A stretch of DNA of 64,000 bases from SPJN01 sp965229935. GTDB taxonomy: Bacteria > Pseudomonadota > Alphaproteobacteria > SPJN01. Each line of letters starts with the position of its first letter. Position 1 is the first letter of the stretch. A program made the position numbers and the translations under genes. The notes under the pieces are model-generated. The model did not search any database and had not been told where the DNA came from. It was given only the letters and a program-made list of their open reading frames with translations. Location of the stretch: positions 1,798,001-1,862,000 of the forward strand of contig CBDDKB010000002.1 in the NCBI GenBank assembly GCA_965229935.1, read 5' to 3'. Positions 26,108 to 34,678 of the stretch are shown here, piece after piece.

Positions 26108-28472
26108 GATCTGGGTTGGCCCTCGCTGGTCTGATTTAAAGGGCATAGAAATGGAGTTTGATCAGCATATATGCTTCCTTGGACACCCTTCGACAGCCAA
26201 GCATACCCCGAGTGTCCCTCAAAATGCTAATCGGCAAACTAATCTTAACTACCCCAAAAACGGAAGACAGGCTGATTCCTATTACAGCGAGGAGATGCAT
26301 AAGCATGTTCGCGCAAATCCAAATTGCCGGTTCCAAACCTATGGCGCCCTAAGTGATCAGCTAAATTCGCAGTTCAGAAATTATCTGCCTTACTCGAACT
26401 CGCGAAAAATGATTGACGAGCTGAATGATAAACTCATCACGCGCTGCTGGCTTCGTTCAGGGGTAGCCATCGTCGACTACCTAGTCATAGGGAAGCACCA
26501 ATGCAACCTTGATACCCTGAAAGGTCTTATTCCTGAAGCTGATAGGTTTGTTGTGCAATCAATGATCGGGTCGGGGGGCTTTGGCACCTACTTGATTGAC
26601 GCCGTCACCCCTCAATATGATACCGACGAAAATTTCCTGATAGCGGCACCATTTATTGAAGATGCTTTGCCGGTGAATTGTAACATTGTTGTCAATCAGA
26701 ACTCAGTTAGTCAGTTACCTTCATCCATACAAATTATCAGTCACAAAGAAGGCAGATTGATCTATGAGGGCTCTGATTTCGGAGCTTTTCAACTGCTCAG
26801 CAAAAAGCAAAAAATGGCAATTGATACAGCAATTGCTACGATCGGTATGGCGTTACAAAAAATCGGATATCTTGGGTTTTGCGGGATAGACGTTCTGTTG
26901 GATTTCAAATGTAGTAAGGTCTATTTCATTGAGGTAAACCCGAGGTTTCAGGCCTCGACAGTTGCCCTAAATCAAATACTCTTGGATCAGATTGGAACTG
27001 GCGCACAAGCACTTCACAGAAAATCATTCGATGATCCTGCCGCCAAGCCTGTTGAAGCATCTGATATCAATGGATTTGGCGCTATATATGCGCCTATCTG
27101 CAATCAAAACCACCTATATCGTGCCAGTGATCTAAAGCAACAGGATATTTCTTTCAAGTCACCGGATCAACGGCGCGCTCCCTTGGGCCAACAATCCGGA
27201 TACATCCGGTTTATGTCCGATGGCGCCAACGCTGATACGATATTCGAAAATAACGCTGTGCGCTACCGCGTAATCTCCGACAGAAGCTTAGGCGGTATAT
27301 TACCAACAGGCCAATATCAGCTAGCCCCAACGGTTGCGCTGCTTGAAGAGCCGCTGGATGATAAGTTTCAAGATGTTCAAGCGAATGAGTTTGAGCGACT
27401 TGCCAAACTAAAATTTCACCTCTTTTCATATGGCGCAAGAATTAGTCCTCGAGCATTGAGCGCGATATACAAAGGTGCAGACGCCATTGCGGTTCGCGAC
27501 GGAATTGCCGGCGGCATCGAATTGATCTTTTTCGATAACATGCACGTTAACACGCCGGTAAAAGAGTTTTTTGTGGCGCTCAGTCCCTTCCAACTGGAGT
27601 ACCAAGGTGGCCAATATTTCCTTACCTGCGAAGGAGAATATGTAACCCACTGTAACATCGCTCCCCAAACAGTTTTTCACGATACGGAAAACGTAAAGGG
27701 GACAGCGCTTGCCGAAGTTGGGCATATTACAACTGACCGCGTTGGCCTGTATCCATTTCGGAGTTGTCGTTACAACAATCGGAATGCCACCGCATGTAAG
27801 TTCTGCGAAATCGGACACCTAAAACCATTGCGTCCTGTCTCACTTGAAGCTGCGGGCGCAGCGGTCGATTATATTGAAAGCCATGTGCCAAATTGCAATC
27901 ATTGTCTGATCAGCGGCGGAGTACCACCTGCCAGTCAGTGGCATTACTATATTGATTTTACAGCAGCGGTTCGAAACAAAACGGATAAACCAATATATTT
28001 AATGATGGAGCCGCCAGAGGACCTGCAGCGCCTACAAGATTTGAAGGAGGCTGGCGTGACAGAAATCGCGTTTAATCTGGAATTCTTTGATCGGGATTTG
28101 GCCAAGGCGGCGATGCCGGGCAAGGGCGCAATTCCGTTGGAGAATTATGTGAGCGCGTTTCAAGCTGCCAAAAGTATTTGGCCAACCTATGGCGATGTTC
28201 GCAGCATTTTAATTGTTGGATTGGAATCTAGAGAATCAACTATGAAAGGGATTGATCTTTTGACGACACTTGATGTTTGTCCAATTCTCTCTCCTTTTCG
28301 ACCAGTGCCAGGCACTGGCTACGACACCCTGCCGCCGCCCAGACCCGATGATCTCTACAATATATGGTTGGAAGCGGAGATAATGGTCAAACAGCATGGC
28401 GGTTTCTTGGGACCGAGTTGTCATGCCTGCCAAAATAATACGGTAAGCTTGCCATTTTCGTTGGTTAAGTAG
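26094..28472 (+). CDS. ATP-grasp / radical-SAM fusion protein
   Basis: 792 aa from ATG 26094 (GGGAA at 26083-26087, spacing 6); ATG 26100 is an alternative. The N-terminal half is an ATP-grasp ligase: VQSMIGSGGFGTY in the nucleotide-binding region, then GFCGIDV (Gly264-Asp266) and FIEVNPRFQAST (Glu280-Arg284) for metal and ATP. The C-terminal half is a radical-SAM barrel with an unusual CX9CX2C cluster motif (Cys558, Cys568, Cys571), ISGGVPP, and FRPVPGTGY near the end; further Cys occur in PNCNHC and GPSCHACQN. The pairing of ligase and radical chemistry suggests modification of a peptide or small molecule; the substrate is unknown. The gene body lies within the candidate invertible segment. 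Confidence 0.85.
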   Translation: MSMQLIWVGPRWSDLKGIEMEFDQHICFLGHPSTAKHTPSVPQNANRQTNLNYPKNGRQADSYYSEEMHKHVRANPNCRFQTYGALSDQLNSQFRNYLPYSNSRKMIDELNDKLITRCWLRSGVAIVDYLVIGKHQCNLDTLKGLIPEADRFVVQSMIGSGGFGTYLIDAVTPQYDTDENFLIAAPFIEDALPVNCNIVVNQNSVSQLPSSIQIISHKEGRLIYEGSDFGAFQLLSKKQKMAIDTAIATIGMALQKIGYLGFCGIDVLLDFKCSKVYFIEVNPRFQASTVALNQILLDQIGTGAQALHRKSFDDPAAKPVEASDINGFGAIYAPICNQNHLYRASDLKQQDISFKSPDQRRAPLGQQSGYIRFMSDGANADTIFENNAVRYRVISDRSLGGILPTGQYQLAPTVALLEEPLDDKFQDVQANEFERLAKLKFHLFSYGARISPRALSAIYKGADAIAVRDGIAGGIELIFFDNMHVNTPVKEFFVALSPFQLEYQGGQYFLTCEGEYVTHCNIAPQTVFHDTENVKGTALAEVGHITTDRVGLYPFRSCRYNNRNATACKFCEIGHLKPLRPVSLEAAGAAVDYIESHVPNCNHCLISGGVPPASQWHYYIDFTAAVRNKTDKPIYLMMEPPEDLQRLQDLKEAGVTEIAFNLEFFDRDLAKAAMPGKGAIPLENYVSAFQAAKSIWPTYGDVRSILIVGLESRESTMKGIDLLTTLDVCPILSPFRPVPGTGYDTLPPPRPDDLYNIWLEAEIMVKQHGGFLGPSCHACQNNTVSLPFSLVK

Positions 28473-28474
28473 TT

Positions 28475-30028
28475 CTAGGTTTTTTCAATCTGAACGGCGC
28501 CTTGGGAATCGACATAAGCACAAATCTGCGGCCCATCATTTAGCGCCATAGAACTAATCCTCGCTTGCCTAGAAAATGATTCGGCAATTTCTTGATACTC
28601 CGGTCGGAGATCATCTATGGGCATTTCGGTTGCAGACACATCCTTGTCGCCAAATGTATTAACGGCCAGAGAGGTTGCCGACACGATCGTTGTTAGAAGC
28701 ATCATCACGCTTATAGTGCGGTCAAACTTACTTGTTTTGGGTTGATTAGCAACAGAACTCTCCTGCACCATCGTAAGCTTTTCCACATTGTCAATGTGAA
28801 TCACAACCGTGTTAGGATTGACCGACGCAAGTGATGCGCTCTTTACGGACAGGCTGATACCATCATGCTTCTTCATAGCATCCAACAGCTTATGTAAGAA
28901 TTGTAGTCCTAAAACTCCCCCATCATGGCCACCCGAATTCAGTTCATACACTAAGCGGATACTAACCGGCGGGCACAAACTGTCGAGCATCAGCGCGTCA
29001 CGCATTTCACCAAGGTGTGTGAGATACAATTTCTTTTGCCATGGCTCCGTTATATATTTTCTTCCTACATGTTGTGCGAACAAGAACCATTCACTGAGTT
29101 CCTCTTTTGAAATATAGCCACTGCTACTGGCAAGACGCGCCAAATATTTAGCCTCTCTGAAGCGGCGATCCATCAGCGATTCTGTCATAGCTTCTCGAAA
29201 AACAGTTGTGAATTTTCCTGGATTTTCGCCGATCACCATGAGATTGGCCAACGGAAAATACTCACGCTTAGAGGCATAAAGCTCCGCAATATCGTAAGCT
29301 TCTTTCATTGCTTTATCTACATCAAACAGTGGTGAATTGGCCGAGTCCAGACTTCCATCTGTTATTAAAACTTGTCCAGCGGCAATCCAGTTCAGATCAA
29401 ACCCCTGAAGATACAAAATCTGGTTTATGCCGAACAATACTCTGTCTGGATCAGCGCCCGTGAAATCGCAATACTCCACATTCGCTTCAGCAAAATTAAT
29501 ATTTGAAATTTTGCTTTCTGCAAATGAGCTATTCTCGAATGACGCTGACCTCAATTGCAGGTTTTCCAGCACAGCATTATCGAATTGACTGCCATTCATG
29601 CTAGTTCCACTGATCGAAAAGTTTTTAAAAGTCGATTTGCTCCATGAGCACCAACCCATATTTGAATCAATGAACCCGGGATTTCTTTCGGTGCCCATGA
29701 AACAACATTCCTGGAATTCAGAATGCTGAAAATTTGCGTTAACAAAAGTACAGTCATGGAAACAACTTCTTGAGAACCGTGAACCTAACGCACCTGATCT
29801 AGAAAAATCCACCCGCTGAAATGATGTTTCAACGGCCTTCATCCGCTTTATAGATTTTCCGTAATAGCTACTGTCGATGACCTCCGAACCACCCTCGAAT
29901 GAGAGGTCGCTACTAACATTTTTTGTATTGCTATTCGGGTCAGGTGAATATGCATTCATCAGGCTATTGTTGGTCCGCAGCACCTGATTACGGTTAAGCG
30001 GGTAGCTTTTCTCAAGTTGCATACTCAT
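28475..30028 (-). CDS. Pentapeptide-repeat protein with C-terminal membrane helix
   Basis: 517 aa from ATG 30028 inside the right repeat; the frame stays open to GTG 30121 (31 more codons), which cannot be excluded as the start. Residues of about 60-210 form a pentapeptide-repeat helix (NFQHSEFQECCF, SFAESKISNINFAEANVEY). A helical middle region follows, then one transmembrane segment (ISVMMLLTTIVSATSLAV) and a short tail. It shares its first residues MSMQL with the radical-SAM protein only because both start in the repeat. Its stop is 2 bp from the stop of the convergent radical-SAM gene. Function unknown. Confidence 0.75.
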   Translation of the reverse strand: MSMQLEKSYPLNRNQVLRTNNSLMNAYSPDPNSNTKNVSSDLSFEGGSEVIDSSYYGKSIKRMKAVETSFQRVDFSRSGALGSRFSRSCFHDCTFVNANFQHSEFQECCFMGTERNPGFIDSNMGWCSWSKSTFKNFSISGTSMNGSQFDNAVLENLQLRSASFENSSFAESKISNINFAEANVEYCDFTGADPDRVLFGINQILYLQGFDLNWIAAGQVLITDGSLDSANSPLFDVDKAMKEAYDIAELYASKREYFPLANLMVIGENPGKFTTVFREAMTESLMDRRFREAKYLARLASSSGYISKEELSEWFLFAQHVGRKYITEPWQKKLYLTHLGEMRDALMLDSLCPPVSIRLVYELNSGGHDGGVLGLQFLHKLLDAMKKHDGISLSVKSASLASVNPNTVVIHIDNVEKLTMVQESSVANQPKTSKFDRTISVMMLLTTIVSATSLAVNTFGDKDVSATEMPIDDLRPEYQEIAESFSRQARISSMALNDGPQICAYVDSQGAVQIEKT

Positions 30029-30051
30029 CAATAATTCCCAGTTATCGTTGA
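30015..30051 (-). repeat. Right copy of 37-bp inverted repeat; candidate recombination site
   Basis: Reverse-complement copy of 26071-26107 with no mismatch. It carries the same arms, spacer, Shine-Dalgarno and start codon, here for the leftward pentapeptide gene (ATG 30028). Recombination between the two copies would invert about 3.9 kb. Confidence 0.9.
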
Positions 30052-30123
30052 AATAAATTGGTTTTTGGGAGCATGTCACACACCAATTAGAAAGGTTAGC
30101 GGAAAAACCATCACTGCGCACGC

Positions 30124-30152
30124 CTTATGAGCGTCACAACAAAATAAATCAA
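30124..30152 (-). promoter_or_regulatory. Putative promoter facing the right end of the invertible segment
   Basis: On the minus strand TTGATT (30152-30147) and CATAAG (30129-30124) are 17 bp apart, a sigma70-like pair lying outside the segment. Transcription would start near 30117 and run about 90 nt to the repeat-borne ATG. This fits the ATG 30028 start better than GTG 30121. Found by eye only. Confidence 0.35.
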
Positions 30153-30231
30153 ACTTACTTTCTTCTCCCATTACGGGTATCATATGATAAAGTTAACAAA
30201 TAATGCAATAATCGCATAATAGGGGGGCGTC

Positions 30232-31614
30232 ATGCATTGGAAGGTTATATCTACTGTCGCGATCAGCTTGAGCCTTGCAGCCTGCGCTAACATTCAGACG
30301 ATCAGTCGAACCACCCCTCTGCCAACAACAACTGACAAAAGTGGGAGCGGCGCGACGGGAATCGCGATTCATCTTGATGCCCAACAGCGGCTCGTCATCG
30401 TTAACTCCCTCGGTAAATATTGTTCGGAGCCTAGCCCGGATGCCCTCGCCGCCTATGCCTCATCCCTTGGCTTAGGGATTGGTGCCACAGGTTATGGGTC
30501 TGGCTCACTCGCATCTGCCAATCAAAACGCCGCTGCAAGTATTGGACTGCGCACACAGTCGATCACGCTAATGCGCGATACACTTGCGCAAATGTGCACA
30601 TCATACGTCAATGGTGCGATCGGGCCTGCGCAGGTTGCCATTCTACTCAACCGTAGTCAGGATCTTGCCGCTGCTATACTCGCCATTGAGCAATTGACAG
30701 GTGCTGTCAGTGCCAATCAGGTTTCGCTGACACCGCAAAGCTCTGCCAACGCTTCTGCCACCATTCTGGCCAATGCCAAATTACTTGAGCAGGCGCAAAA
30801 TCGACTGGACCGCGCCGAAAAGACAGAAGACAAAGCAAAGGAAAGAGAGGCAGCTGCAAAGCAGCTCCGTGACGAAGCAGTTCAGAACCATGAGGCTGCC
30901 GAGGCAACACGCAATAGCCTTCCGCCAACCATCAACGATGACACCCCAGAAACAGACCGACAGGCAATCTACAAAGCCGATGCAAAGCTAAAGGAAACAG
31001 AGCAAGAGAAGAAGCTCGCCCAAAATGCGTATGAACTTGCCGCGCAGAATCTTGAGCGCAAAGAGGAGCGGGTAGCGCGGGCGCAGGAGGCCGTGGATAA
31101 AATCACCGACAATCAGGAAGCTGCTACAACAGACAGCAGCGCCACTTCGGGCAGTTCGGCTGACTTTGGCCGTCCGGTACAGGTCAAAAACTTGAGCGAC
31201 GGTGCGACCAAGGAAATCGCAACCGCCGTAAAAGAAATCGTCATCACCATGTTGACCAAGGATTACAGCGTTGAAGGCTGCATGGCGCTGATCACAAGTC
31301 CGCCCCAAACAGGCAATCCCAATGCCGAGGCGATCAAATTCTGTCAGGATCTTGTAATGGCCAACGCAGCTTTTAGTGCCGCAAAGGCTAAGGAATCTAG
31401 GGAAAGGGTCACAGTAGTACCGTTTGGAGCAGATTCAACGTCCGACCGCATTGATACCTGGCTTGATGCCGATACTAACAATCGCACCGCGCTAGGCAAC
31501 TGGATCAAAGGTCGAGATGATCCAGACCTTAACAAGCTAGACATTTCCGATCTCTTGAATGGTCCATACAGGGCCTATCGCGAGGCGGCAATTTTGGGCC
31601 TGAATATCCCTTAA
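30232..31614 (+). CDS. Lipoprotein with long coiled coil, unknown function
   Basis: 460 aa. Lipoprotein signal with lipobox LAAC (Cys18) and a GGGGGG ribosome-binding site just upstream. The N-terminal domain (about 40-190) contains Cys residues (KYCSEPSPDA, LAQMCTSY). A charged coiled coil (about 190-295, AQNRLDRAEKTEDKAKERE) follows, then a C-terminal domain with EGCMALIT and KFCQDLVMAN. No family recognised. First of five closely spaced plus-strand genes, so probably an envelope component of the same unknown system. Confidence 0.7.
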   Translation: MHWKVISTVAISLSLAACANIQTISRTTPLPTTTDKSGSGATGIAIHLDAQQRLVIVNSLGKYCSEPSPDALAAYASSLGLGIGATGYGSGSLASANQNAAASIGLRTQSITLMRDTLAQMCTSYVNGAIGPAQVAILLNRSQDLAAAILAIEQLTGAVSANQVSLTPQSSANASATILANAKLLEQAQNRLDRAEKTEDKAKEREAAAKQLRDEAVQNHEAAEATRNSLPPTINDDTPETDRQAIYKADAKLKETEQEKKLAQNAYELAAQNLERKEERVARAQEAVDKITDNQEAATTDSSATSGSSADFGRPVQVKNLSDGATKEIATAVKEIVITMLTKDYSVEGCMALITSPPQTGNPNAEAIKFCQDLVMANAAFSAAKAKESRERVTVVPFGADSTSDRIDTWLDADTNNRTALGNWIKGRDDPDLNKLDISDLLNGPYRAYREAAILGLNIP

Positions 31615-31635
31615 TGAATAGAAGGCAATACCTAA

Positions 31636-31791
31636 ATGTCAGAAAAAATTATACCGGGCGTCCCCCAAGACAGGCTTGGAGTTGTCATAAAGCGTGAGTT
31701 TGACGATGGCGCCAAAACTGTCCTTGTCGAATCACGCGACAATAAAGTTCTTTACACATTGCGCGTGACCAAGGGCACGAAAGGACATTAA
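31636..31791 (+). CDS. Small 51-aa hypothetical protein
   Basis: ATG 31636 to TAA 31791, 21 bp after the lipoprotein gene and 2 bp before the next. Sequence features: MSEKIIPGVPQDRLGVVIKR, then an alternating charged/hydrophobic region including TVLVESRDNKVLYTLRV, which looks like a small beta-sheet. No signal peptide or membrane segment. Its tight fit in the operon and good codon use argue that it is real. Function unknown. Confidence 0.6.
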   Translation: MSEKIIPGVPQDRLGVVIKREFDDGAKTVLVESRDNKVLYTLRVTKGTKGH

Positions 31792-31793
31792 AC

Positions 31794-32246
31794 ATGTGCG
31801 ACACTTGTGAGGACAAACCAACACCAGAACAAATCAACGAAACGCGTTGGCTTGAAGCCGTGCACAGGGATATCGACTTTGGCAATCGGTACCGGATAGA
31901 GCTTGATAAAACGCTCTTATTGCTGGCAGCAGGCCTGTTCGCCTTTACCGTCAGCTTCCCTCCCAAACTCGACCAGGTCGACTGTATTTGGCTGCTGGCC
32001 ATTGGGTGGCTGGGCCTTGTTCTTTCGATGGTAGGGGGATTTGGCGAGCTGCATGGATGGGAACGATATTACCTGACCTATCGGGACCATGACTATAAGC
32101 TAAGAACGAAGGGCGCAGGAAAGCCTTGCAGAGATAAGATCACAAAGGTGCGTATCAGCGCGCGCGTCATGCAGTTCGCCGGTTTTTTTGGCGGGGCTTT
32201 GTGTCTGGGCTTATTCTACCTCAATAATATTGACAATCTAAAATAG
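31794..32246 (+). CDS. Small membrane protein, unknown function
   Basis: 150 aa. Cytoplasmic N-terminus with a Cys pair (MCDTCEDKPTPEQ), then two close transmembrane helices (about 42-56, LLLAAGLFAFTVSF; about 62-82, IWLLAIGWLGLVLSMVGGF), a charged loop (YLTYRDHDYKLRTKGAG) and a third helix near the C-terminus (FAGFFGGALCLGLFYL). No family recognised. Second or third gene of the operon starting with the lipoprotein. Confidence 0.65.
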   Translation: MCDTCEDKPTPEQINETRWLEAVHRDIDFGNRYRIELDKTLLLLAAGLFAFTVSFPPKLDQVDCIWLLAIGWLGLVLSMVGGFGELHGWERYYLTYRDHDYKLRTKGAGKPCRDKITKVRISARVMQFAGFFGGALCLGLFYLNNIDNLK

Positions 32247-32270
32247 GCGGGGACAAAGGCGGGACAGCGA

Positions 32271-33128
32271 ATGGATAGTAAAGAATGGAAAAAAACGGCA
32301 GGCAATATGCTGCACGCACTTGCCAATGGCAGGATAGCCGAGGAACGCTATCTCAAAGCCAATGTCAACATGATCAGGGCAGCCTTGTCAGGCAAGGGTC
32401 CGGACGGCACGAAAAATGACCCAACCCGATCGGCAAAAACTGTTTTCAACATCGCTGCCGTCCATATCCCAGCATTTTGCAATCACGGCTATAAGAACAC
32501 ATATGATCTGAAACAGGAAAACAAACTGGGTGCCAACCAGCCAAGCCAAAAGCGTATCGCCGTTGATATGGCACTCCCCCCAACCGATCACGAGAAAATT
32601 TATTTTGGCGCTGTAGAGCTGAATGGATGTGGCGTTAGATTTTATGGTGACATTTGCATGGTTTTGACTGTTACCAGTAACGACACAGTCATCCTTGACC
32701 GCAACTCATACGACATTCAGCGCGAACCATTGAACTTGGAAACAAAAAGCGACGAAGACAAAGCACAAGAAATTAGCGGCACATGGAAGGATGATCTAGC
32801 TACGATTGCGACCATCAAGGTGCTTGAAGGGCAACCGGTAACCACGCGCCGTATCACGACCGGAATCATCTCTGACAGACTGTTGACAGATGAAGATTAT
32901 ATTGAAGTTTTACGCGAAAGATCTTTCGGCAAGGACGACTTGGAAGAAACGCGCATTTCGGCATCTGAGGTTGCCAAGCAAGAGCACATTGGCAATCGCT
33001 TGATGGTCGGCCCGACGCCTGACTGGGCGTCATTGCTGTGGCGCCATCAACACCGGCAGGCAGCCCGCGCCCTTTCTAAGCACAATGTGAAACTGAAAAC
33101 GGTCACCCATAGCGGACGGGAAAAATAG
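32271..33128 (+). CDS. Hypothetical protein, 285 aa
   Basis: No signal peptide or membrane helix. Contains segments such as SAKTVFNIAAVHIPAFCNHG and KIYFGAVELNGCGVRFYGD, which suggest a mixed alpha/beta enzyme-like or binding fold, and a charged C-terminus. The phrase YGDICMVL with FGAVELNG is reminiscent of polypeptides that bind or process other proteins, but I do not recognise a family. It is 24 bp after the membrane protein and 2 bp before the next gene, so it is part of the same operon. Confidence 0.6.
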   Translation: MDSKEWKKTAGNMLHALANGRIAEERYLKANVNMIRAALSGKGPDGTKNDPTRSAKTVFNIAAVHIPAFCNHGYKNTYDLKQENKLGANQPSQKRIAVDMALPPTDHEKIYFGAVELNGCGVRFYGDICMVLTVTSNDTVILDRNSYDIQREPLNLETKSDEDKAQEISGTWKDDLATIATIKVLEGQPVTTRRITTGIISDRLLTDEDYIEVLRERSFGKDDLEETRISASEVAKQEHIGNRLMVGPTPDWASLLWRHQHRQAARALSKHNVKLKTVTHSGREK

Positions 33129-33130
33129 AC

Positions 33131-34129
33131 ATGCCTTGGTATTTTGAAAGTTTGGATGCCAAATCCGGTCAGGGCTTTATTCAGTTTTCTGACACAGCCG
33201 CCAATCGTGACTCCACAACAGAGGTGGAAACGATCTATGTGGGCCCGCCCGACTTCACGCCCGTTGCGGGTGTTAGCCCCTCAACAGCGATGGCCGCAAC
33301 ACGCGGGTCATTCCAGCATCGGCTATATTCGCAAGATGGCAAGCGCGAAGTATCGTTTGATACGCTTGAAGCGGCGATCAGCTTCCTGCGCCGCGCCTAC
33401 CTGTCAGCGGGCGGCGGCCCAACAGGTGATGATGGCACGGGGCCTTCACCGTCAGAAGGACCACGGCCGGGGGAACCCGGGGGCGGCATGGAACTGCTGC
33501 AAGCGTTAAGGGACGTATTTTCTTCATTTAGGGAACTGCCCCCAGAAAATTTTGACGCGACCTTCTGGAACTTTGCTAAACCCGGGTTTGAGCGAGATTG
33601 GATTCATCTTTCCAGCTATGCACTCGACTTTTTGGCAACTCAGGGATACGCCCAAAATCCCCGTAGCCAAGGCGAGATAAGGAGCCGGGATGCACTAGTC
33701 TATATGGCGAGTTCTATTAATTTAGACATTGATGTGGATTGGTTTCCAGATGAACCCTATCCGCCATGGTGGTGCCACCGCTTAGCAGCGGCCCGAACGG
33801 ACCCAATGGACCTATTGGCCGCACTGCCAATACCTCTTGCTTGCAGCCAGAAATTTCGAACCGCCGAACGGCCAAGCCTTGTTGACTTTATGTCCATCGC
33901 CCTTGCGAAGCCGGAGTATCTTGCCGATGACGATCCTGCCATATGCCTATTGATTTTGATTGCTGCGTACCTTAATGCCAGTGAACTAGAACGTTTCAGC
34001 TTTAATTCGGCGGCGTTAGGCAGAAAGGCCGCCACTTGGCTTGTGGCCAATCTTCCCGATCATATCTACGATCAAGACACGGAAACATTGATTGGCGATG
34101 CTAACAAATTGTCTTATTTCACTACCTGA
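33131..34129 (+). CDS. Hypothetical protein, 332 aa
   Basis: The N-terminus (MPWYFESLDAKSGQGFIQF) and an AAATRGSFQHRLYSQDGK-like stretch form a small domain. A Gly/Pro-rich linker (about 95-120, GGGPTGDDGTGPSPSEG) joins it to a helical C-terminal domain of about 200 residues ending in WLVANLPDHIYDQD. No family recognised. It is last of the five-gene operon (2 bp after its neighbour) and 138 bp before gspI. Confidence 0.6.
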   Translation: MPWYFESLDAKSGQGFIQFSDTAANRDSTTEVETIYVGPPDFTPVAGVSPSTAMAATRGSFQHRLYSQDGKREVSFDTLEAAISFLRRAYLSAGGGPTGDDGTGPSPSEGPRPGEPGGGMELLQALRDVFSSFRELPPENFDATFWNFAKPGFERDWIHLSSYALDFLATQGYAQNPRSQGEIRSRDALVYMASSINLDIDVDWFPDEPYPPWWCHRLAAARTDPMDLLAALPIPLACSQKFRTAERPSLVDFMSIALAKPEYLADDDPAICLLILIAAYLNASELERFSFNSAALGRKAATWLVANLPDHIYDQDTETLIGDANKLSYFTT

Positions 34130-34267
34130 CCAACCTCCTCGCCATTCAAACTAATTTTTGCCTTTCTTAATCCATTGCAGCCCCCGCGGCACACCAAAAC
34201 ATGCTACAATTCCAACCAACCTTCCGAACAAAGTGGTTGCTGTCATAAGGATTGAGCAAAGAACAGA

Positions 34268-34678
34268 ATGGGCCGCTACTTCACCTCTTCAACACTCGCT
34301 CAGAGAAATACAAGCGCTTCAGGCTTCACACTCGTTGAGGTGATGGTTGCGCTGGCAATAATTACAGCCGTCGTTGCGGTGCTTTACCCTGTTCTGCGTG
34401 ATAGCGCCGCGCGCGCACAGCAAATCAATGAGCGCGCAATCGCCCAACTACACCTGTCGTCACTTTACGATCAGATCGGCGTCACAATCCCGGTCCAAAC
34501 AGGCACACATACCGGTGGATTTAATTCTGGACACAGCTGGTCCATCACCATCACCCCCTCCAATAAAATTGCCGCCTTTGAAGACCTAGTCCCCTATAAA
34601 ATCGACCTGACAGTTTCCGGCAACACAAACGGAGCGGTCCTGGCAGGGCTTTCTACATTACGACTTGGTTCACCATGA
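34268..34678 (+). CDS. gspI: Type II secretion minor pseudopilin GspI
   Basis: 136 aa. Prepilin motif SASGFTLVEVMVALAI with the cleavage site after Gly19 and Glu24 at mature position +5, then the hydrophobic N-terminal helix and a small beta domain (SGHSWSITITPSNKI). GspI with J and K forms the tip complex of the T2SS pseudopilus. It overlaps gspJ by 4 nt. The T2SS ATPase, platform, secretin and peptidase are 20 kb to the right on the other strand. Confidence 0.88.
   Translation: MGRYFTSSTLAQRNTSASGFTLVEVMVALAIITAVVAVLYPVLRDSAARAQQINERAIAQLHLSSLYDQIGVTIPVQTGTHTGGFNSGHSWSITITPSNKIAAFEDLVPYKIDLTVSGNTNGAVLAGLSTLRLGSP

Noticed and set aside
26071..30051. The 37-bp inverted repeats as ends of an insertion sequence or transposon
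   Set aside because: No transposase lies between them, no target-site duplication is seen outside them, and both contain start codons of the enclosed genes plus a recombinase-like dyad.
30029..30121. Pentapeptide protein starting at GTG 30121
   Set aside because: Possible, because the frame is open, but the ATG in the repeat has a good Shine-Dalgarno and the putative promoter would start transcription at about 30117, after the GTG. Kept only as an alternative.
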